64,000 bases of DNA from Terriglobia bacterium (GTDB lineage: Bacteria; Acidobacteriota; Terriglobia; Terriglobales; Acidobacteriaceae), in contig JAIQFC010000010.1 in assembly GCA_020073465.1 (NCBI GenBank), positions 124,001 to 188,000 of the forward strand. The letters run 5' to 3'. The translations under genes and the position numbers were made by a program. Positions 59,388 to 64,000 of this stretch are shown piece after piece. Positions within the stretch are counted from its first letter, which is position 1. Each line of letters opens with the position of its first letter. The notes beneath the pieces were generated by a model. That model was not told the origin of the DNA. It saw only the letters and a list, made by a program, of their open reading frames with translations, and did no database searches.

Positions 59388-59489
59388 TAGCCACTATCAA
59401 CAGTCGGTCCAGAATTATCGAAGCCCCCAGCGGCAGCGGGGGGATACTGTCACTGGCCTTCCATTCTGGTCGACTTGGGGGCGGCGTTT

Positions 59490-60707
59490 ATGATTGTGCA
59501 CCGTATCGGCAGAACTCGTGGAGCATCGCCCCATCGAGTGAGCCGGAAACTGGCGGCGTGGGCCGCACTTGCGGCTTGCGCCTGGCTGTCGGGATGTTCG
59601 CAGGAGAAGGGCGCTCCTCCGGCTGTCCCTGCGGTCCCGGTGCTGGCGGCTGACGTCGAGCAGAAGGACATGCCGGTGAACGTGCAGGCCATCGGAGCCG
59701 TGGAGGCCCTCTCCACCGTATCCGTGAAGACTCAGATCACAGGAGAACTCACCGGCGTCTTCTTCAAGGAAGGACAGGACGTCAAGAAAGGGGACCTGCT
59801 GTTCACACTGGACAAACGTCCCTTAGAAGCAGAGCTCAAGAAGCAGGAAGCCAACCTGCAACGCGATATCGCTCAGGCCAAGCTCGCCCATCTGGAGGCC
59901 GATCGTTATGCGGACCTGTTCAAGGCCGGCGTGGTGTCGAAGCAGCAGTTCGACCAGGCGCAGGCCAATGCCCAAGCGCTCGATGCCGCTGTCCAAGCGG
60001 ATAACGCCGCCGTAGAAAATGCGCGTGTGCAGTTGATCTACTGCTCGATCTACTCGCCCATCAATGGCCGTACGGGAACGCTGATGATTCACCAGGGCAA
60101 CATGATCAAGGCGAACGATACTCCCTTTCTGGTGAACATCAATCAGGTCGAGCCGATCTATGTCACCTTCACAGTGCCGGAACAGTATTTAGCGGACATC
60201 AAACGATTCGCCGGTGCGGGTATTTTGCCGGTGAAAGCCACGATCCAGGGGGATACCCGGCCAGTCCTCGGGGAGCTCAGTTTTATTGACAACACGGTGG
60301 ACCAAGCCACCGGAACGATCAAGTTGAAGGGGCAATTCGCAAACGCCGACCGTCGCCTGTGGCCGGGACAGTTTGTGAATGTCACTCTGACCCTGCACGC
60401 GCAGCCCAGTGCGGTCGTCGTACCCTCACAGGCCGTCCAGAACGGGCAGCAGGGGCAATTCGTTTTTGTAATCCATCCCGATCTGACGGTGGAAGCTCGT
60501 CCCGTGATGGTGAATCGCACCAGCAACGGGCAGTCCATCATCGACAAGGGCTTGACGGCCGGCGAGCGCGTGGTCACAGACGGTCAACTCCGCCTCGTGC
60601 CCGGATCGAAGGTCGACATTAGGCCGGCAATTGCTCCTCAGCCCACGTCCGAGCGGGACCAGTTCCGGGAGCCGCGACCAGATCCCGGCAGGGAAGCACG
60701 CTCATGA
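59490..60707 (+). CDS. RND efflux membrane-fusion lipoprotein
   Basis: The ATG at 59490 gives a 405-residue adaptor with an Arg-rich n-region and a lipobox (AWLSGC, Cys acylated), so it is anchored in the inner membrane by lipid. The lipoyl halves (GELTGVFFKEGQDVKKGDLLFTLD and IYSPINGRTGTLMIHQGN), an alpha-hairpin rich in Ala/Gln, the beta-barrel and the membrane-proximal domain follow in order, as in MdtA-type adaptors. The C-terminus is charged. It overlaps the pump gene by ATGA. A CRP-like palindrome lies about 100 bases upstream. An ATG at 59475 is an alternative start. Confidence 0.93.
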   Translation: MIVHRIGRTRGASPHRVSRKLAAWAALAACAWLSGCSQEKGAPPAVPAVPVLAADVEQKDMPVNVQAIGAVEALSTVSVKTQITGELTGVFFKEGQDVKKGDLLFTLDKRPLEAELKKQEANLQRDIAQAKLAHLEADRYADLFKAGVVSKQQFDQAQANAQALDAAVQADNAAVENARVQLIYCSIYSPINGRTGTLMIHQGNMIKANDTPFLVNINQVEPIYVTFTVPEQYLADIKRFAGAGILPVKATIQGDTRPVLGELSFIDNTVDQATGTIKLKGQFANADRRLWPGQFVNVTLTLHAQPSAVVVPSQAVQNGQQGQFVFVIHPDLTVEARPVMVNRTSNGQSIIDKGLTAGERVVTDGQLRLVPGSKVDIRPAIAPQPTSERDQFREPRPDPGREARS

Positions 60708-63700
60708 ACGTCGCGGAGCTGTTCATCAAGCGCCCGGTCATGACTGCGCTCGTCATGGGGGCCATCTTGCTTTTCGGCGTGATGGGCTACCGCCTGCTGC
60801 CGGTCAGCGATCTGCCCAACGTGGATTTCCCCACGATTCTGGTTTCCGCGAGCTTGCCGGGCGCGAACCCGGACACCATGGCGTCGGCAGTAGCTATGCC
60901 GCTGGAGAAGCAATTTTCCACCATCGCGGGTCTGGACTCGATGACCTCGACCAGCAGCCAGGGATCGACGCAGATCACGTTACAGTTCAGCTTGAGCCGC
61001 AGTCTGGACGCAGCGGCGCAAGATGTTCAGTCCATGATCGCCAAAGCGGGGCGCGATCTTCCGCAGAACATGCCGTATCCGCCGTCCTATCAGAAAGTGA
61101 ATCCCGCGGATTCTCCCATTTTGTACCTGTCGCTCAGTTCACCGACGATGCGCCTGTCCGACGTGGACGAGTATGCCGAGACCCTGATTGCGCAGCGGGT
61201 GTCGATGATCAATGGTGTGGCGCAGGTAAGCGTATACGGCTCGCAGAAATATGCCGTGCACGTGAAGCTCGATCCCAAGGCGCTGGCCAGCCGGCAGGTC
61301 GGGATGGATGATGTCGCCAACGCCATTGCGAACGGCAACGTCAATCAGCCCACAGGCATTCTGTATGGCAAACATCAGGCGTTCGTAGTCCAGGCCAACG
61401 GGCAGCTGCGGAGGGCCGCGGACTACGCACCTCTCATCGTCGCCTACCGCAATGGCGCCCCGGTGCGACTGGAGGACTTGGCGCAGGTCGTCGACGGCGT
61501 CGAGGTCGACAAGACCGCCAGCTGGTATTACGACCGACAAAGGGGCCTGCGCCGGGCCATCGTGCTGGCTATCCAACGCCAGCCCGGCACCAACACGGTG
61601 GAGGTCGTGGACTCCATCCGCAAATTGCTACCCGGCTTCCGCCAGCAGATGCCGCCCGCCGTTGATCTGCAGATTCTGTATGACCGTTCGGTGTCCATCC
61701 GCGATTCGGTCAGCGACGTTCGCTCCACCTTGTTTCTGGCTCTGTGCCTGGTGGTCCTGGTCATCTTCCTGTTCCTGCGGAACCTCTCCGCCACCCTGAT
61801 TCCGAGCATGGCGCTTCCCATGTCGATTGTGGGCACGTTCGCGGTGATGTATATGCAGGGATTCTCGCTGGATAACCTCTCGCTGATGGCCTTGACCCTT
61901 TCGGTGGGTTTCGTGGTGGACGATGCCATCGTCATGCTCGAGAACATAGTGCGCCACATGGAGATGGGTGAGCGGCCGATGGATGCAGCGTTCCGCGGCG
62001 CGAAAGAGATCGGCTTCACGATCATCTCCATGACCTTGTCGCTGGCGGCCGTGTTCATCCCGGTGCTGTTCATGAGCGGGATTCTGGGCCGGCTCTTGCA
62101 CGAGTTCGCCGTTACCATCACCGCGGCGATCCTGGTTTCCGGTTTCGTCTCCCTCAGCCTGACTCCCATGCTGTGCAGCCGTTTCCTGCGCCCCGCGCAG
62201 GAAGTCCATCACGGCCGCGTGTACAACGCTTCGGAACGGTTCTTCACGGGGATGCTGCGTCTTTACGACCGTACTTTGCGGATCACCTTGAAATATCGCG
62301 CTACCACGATGCTGGCCTCGGCAGCGGTCCTGGTCGCCACCGTCTACCTGTTCCTGATCACGCCCAAAGGTTTTCTGCCCGACGAGGATACAGGTCAGAT
62401 TTTCGTTTTCACCGAGGGCGCCCAGGGCATCTCCTTCAATGGGATGGTCCAGCATCAGCAAGCCCTGAACCAGATCATGGTCAAGATGCCTTGGGTGGAT
62501 TCGTTCACGTCCACGGCCTCGGGCGGAAACGCGGGGCGCATGTTCGTCCGCCTCACACCTCGCAACACGCGCAGGTCGGCCATGGAACTGGTGCAGCAAC
62601 TGCGGCCGGTGCTGAGTGAGGTGCCCGGCATCAACGCCTATCCACAGGTGTTGCCCCCGATTCGCATTGGCGGCATGCTGACCAAGAGCCAGTACCAGTT
62701 TACGCTGCAGACCCCCGACACCCGCGAACTGTACGAACACGCGCCCAAGCTAGAAAGCAGGCTGCGTACCGATCCCGCGTTCCGCAACTTGTTGCAGGAT
62801 GTTACCAGCGACCTGCAGATCAAGAATCCGCAGGTGAATGTGGATATTGACCGCGACAAGGCGTCCTCCCTGGGCATCACCGCGAACCAGGTCGAGGACG
62901 CGCTCAATACGGCGTACAGCCAGCGCCAGGTTTCCACCATTTACGCGCCCAACAATTCCTATCGCGTGATCACGGAGACGGAAGACCAGTATCAGCTGGA
63001 TCCTTCGCTGCTTTCGTTGCTCTATGTGCGCTCGACGACGGGGCAACTCGTGCCGCTGAATACGGTGGCCCGACTCACGTACGACGTTGGCCCGTTAAGC
63101 ATTAATCACCTCGGGCAACTGCCGGCGGTCACGATTTCCTTCAACCTGCGACCCGGGGTCTCTCTGGGCGACGCCGTTAAAGCCGTGAATGACGAGGCAC
63201 AGCGAATGTTGCCAGCGACCATCAGCACCAGTTTTCAGGGCACCGCGCAAGCTTTTCGCTCCTCGGTCACCGGTTTGGGCATGCTGCTGCTCATGGCTAT
63301 TCTGGTGATTTACATCGTGCTGGGAATTCTGTACGAGAGCTTCATTCATCCCCTCACGATTCTCTCAGGATTGCCGTCCGCAGGCTTCGGTGCTCTGCTC
63401 ACACTCCGATTGTTCCACGTGGATCTCAACCTCTACGCTTTTGTGGGGATCATCATGCTGGTGGGCATCGTAAAGAAAAACGCCATCATGATGATTGATG
63501 TTGCCCTGGAGAAACAGCGTGCGTCCGGCGAAAGCCCTCACCAAGCCATCTACCAGGGGGCGTTGCTCCGGTTCCGCCCCATCATGATGACTACCATGGC
63601 GGCTCTGATGGGGACTCTCCCCATCGCGCTCGGGTTCGGCGCCGGCGGAGAATCCCGGCGCCCGCTGGGCTTGGCGGTGGTCGGAGGCCTGGTCTTCTCG

Positions 63701-63871
63701 CAGTTGCTGACTTTGTACATCACTCCGGTTTTCTACATCTACATGGAATCCTTTCAGAGCTGGTTGTACAGGCTACGAAAGAGAAACCGAGGACTGACTC
63801 CCCCCCTGCCCGCAGTACAGCGTGCACCAGCGAGTGAGGAAGGCATTCTCGAGCCTGTCAATAAGCACTGA
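60704..63871 (+). CDS. RND efflux transporter, HAE1 type (MdtB/MdtC-like)
   Basis: The 1055-residue pump has the twelve-helix RND layout: FIKRPVMTALVMGAILLFGV at the N-terminus, porter loops, the proton-relay pair in GFVVDDAIVMLENIVRHMEMG, and the second half with GIVKKNAIMMIDVALE. The MFP partner with an MdtA-like sequence directly upstream suggests an MdtABC-like pump working as a single homotrimer rather than the two-pump MdtBC type, since only one pump gene is visible before the edge. It exports drugs, bile-salt-like compounds or metals by proton antiport; the substrate is unknown. The channel partner, if in the operon, would lie beyond the window. Confidence 0.95.
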   Translation: MNVAELFIKRPVMTALVMGAILLFGVMGYRLLPVSDLPNVDFPTILVSASLPGANPDTMASAVAMPLEKQFSTIAGLDSMTSTSSQGSTQITLQFSLSRSLDAAAQDVQSMIAKAGRDLPQNMPYPPSYQKVNPADSPILYLSLSSPTMRLSDVDEYAETLIAQRVSMINGVAQVSVYGSQKYAVHVKLDPKALASRQVGMDDVANAIANGNVNQPTGILYGKHQAFVVQANGQLRRAADYAPLIVAYRNGAPVRLEDLAQVVDGVEVDKTASWYYDRQRGLRRAIVLAIQRQPGTNTVEVVDSIRKLLPGFRQQMPPAVDLQILYDRSVSIRDSVSDVRSTLFLALCLVVLVIFLFLRNLSATLIPSMALPMSIVGTFAVMYMQGFSLDNLSLMALTLSVGFVVDDAIVMLENIVRHMEMGERPMDAAFRGAKEIGFTIISMTLSLAAVFIPVLFMSGILGRLLHEFAVTITAAILVSGFVSLSLTPMLCSRFLRPAQEVHHGRVYNASERFFTGMLRLYDRTLRITLKYRATTMLASAAVLVATVYLFLITPKGFLPDEDTGQIFVFTEGAQGISFNGMVQHQQALNQIMVKMPWVDSFTSTASGGNAGRMFVRLTPRNTRRSAMELVQQLRPVLSEVPGINAYPQVLPPIRIGGMLTKSQYQFTLQTPDTRELYEHAPKLESRLRTDPAFRNLLQDVTSDLQIKNPQVNVDIDRDKASSLGITANQVEDALNTAYSQRQVSTIYAPNNSYRVITETEDQYQLDPSLLSLLYVRSTTGQLVPLNTVARLTYDVGPLSINHLGQLPAVTISFNLRPGVSLGDAVKAVNDEAQRMLPATISTSFQGTAQAFRSSVTGLGMLLLMAILVIYIVLGILYESFIHPLTILSGLPSAGFGALLTLRLFHVDLNLYAFVGIIMLVGIVKKNAIMMIDVALEKQRASGESPHQAIYQGALLRFRPIMMTTMAALMGTLPIALGFGAGGESRRPLGLAVVGGLVFSQLLTLYITPVFYIYMESFQSWLYRLRKRNRGLTPPLPAVQRAPASEEGILEPVNKH

Positions 63872-64000
63872 TCCTGACCAGCGGTCGTACTCGACTCGGC
63901 GCACCTCGTTCCCGGTGCGGCTCTCGGGTTGCTAGGCCGGTTTCGCGGGGAATGTTGCGGATACTTTCAACGAGATCGTGGCCGCAAATCAGCAGATGGC

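Larger units (their letters stand above)
59070..59489. other. Divergent intergenic region with two CRP-like palindromes
   Basis: These 420 bases lie between the enolase fusion (minus) and the RND operon (plus). They hold two perfect TGTGA-N6-TCACA sites 135 bases apart (59237 and 59372). No gene was found; a 82-codon minus frame (59138-59386) has no recognisable product and would overlap both sites. Confidence 0.5.

Noticed and set aside
63858-64000. Open minus-strand frame running in from the right edge
   Set aside because: About 47 codons without a recognisable motif, overlapping the end of the RND pump gene; too little to call.

Overview
The window looks like a chromosomal segment of an Acidobacteriota bacterium (Terriglobia-like). 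This is an inference from gene content: a Plug/carboxypeptidase-regulatory-type TonB receptor followed by TPR and CRTAC1 (FG-GAP plus ASPIC/UnbV) genes, a phosphoesterase with choice-of-anchor-D repeats, TonB-terminated kinase-like proteins, a kdp locus with a split KdpD, and GC-rich codon use. No rRNA, tRNA, CRISPR array, insertion sequence or phage gene was recognised.

Layout. 1-1053 is the 5' part of a membrane histidine kinase (minus strand). 1435-12106 is a co-directional six-gene set that looks like a trans-envelope electron conduit: two giant c-type cytochromes (23 and 31 CxxCH motifs), an AMIN/beta-barrel outer-membrane protein, a secreted unknown, a membrane b-type cytochrome-like protein, and a membrane-anchored Fe-S/FAD/NAD(P) oxidoreductase. 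12233-14385 holds a TrmJ/TrmH-type RNA methyltransferase and a pseudokinase-TonB protein. 14484-23858 is a potassium locus: KdpD is split into two divergent genes, followed by kdpE, three small genes, a 28-codon ORF, kdpF, kdpA, kdpB and kdpC. Two promoter regions there each carry four TTTA(T/C) elements with an exact 11-base period, which I read as KdpE operators. 23899-28046 encodes two translationally coupled secreted proteins of unknown function. 28525-30750 is a secreted glycoside-hydrolase-like protein and 30846-33527 a phosphoesterase. Two xanthine-oxidase-family (isoquinoline 1-oxidoreductase-like) two-gene units lie at 33765-36482 and 50816-53505. 36544-37707 is a Sel1-repeat protein. 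38467-45895 is a TonB receptor/TPR/CRTAC1 operon. RND efflux systems lie at 46024-50234 and 59490-63871.

The most unusual part is 53857-59069. The minus-strand gene (56523-59069) encodes an N-terminal membrane domain with an HEMGH metalloprotease motif fused to a circularly permuted enolase: the catalytic TIM barrel comes first and the enolase N-terminal capping domain follows at the C-terminus. All enolase catalytic and metal-binding positions I could align are kept. It converges, with overlapping stop codons, on a pyruvate-phosphate-dikinase-like gene (53857-56526) that keeps its nucleotide-binding region and phosphohistidine swivel but has lost the PEP/pyruvate-binding barrel and carries an unrecognised helical C-terminus. 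Both are remodelled PEP-metabolism enzymes, and I know of no described system made of them.

Three perfect TGTGA-N6-TCACA (CRP/FNR-family type) palindromes were found, all in intergenic regions: one between the histidine kinase and the cytochrome operon, two between the enolase fusion and the second RND operon. They suggest a shared regulator for these loci. Functions are assigned by reading motifs by eye; no database search was run.
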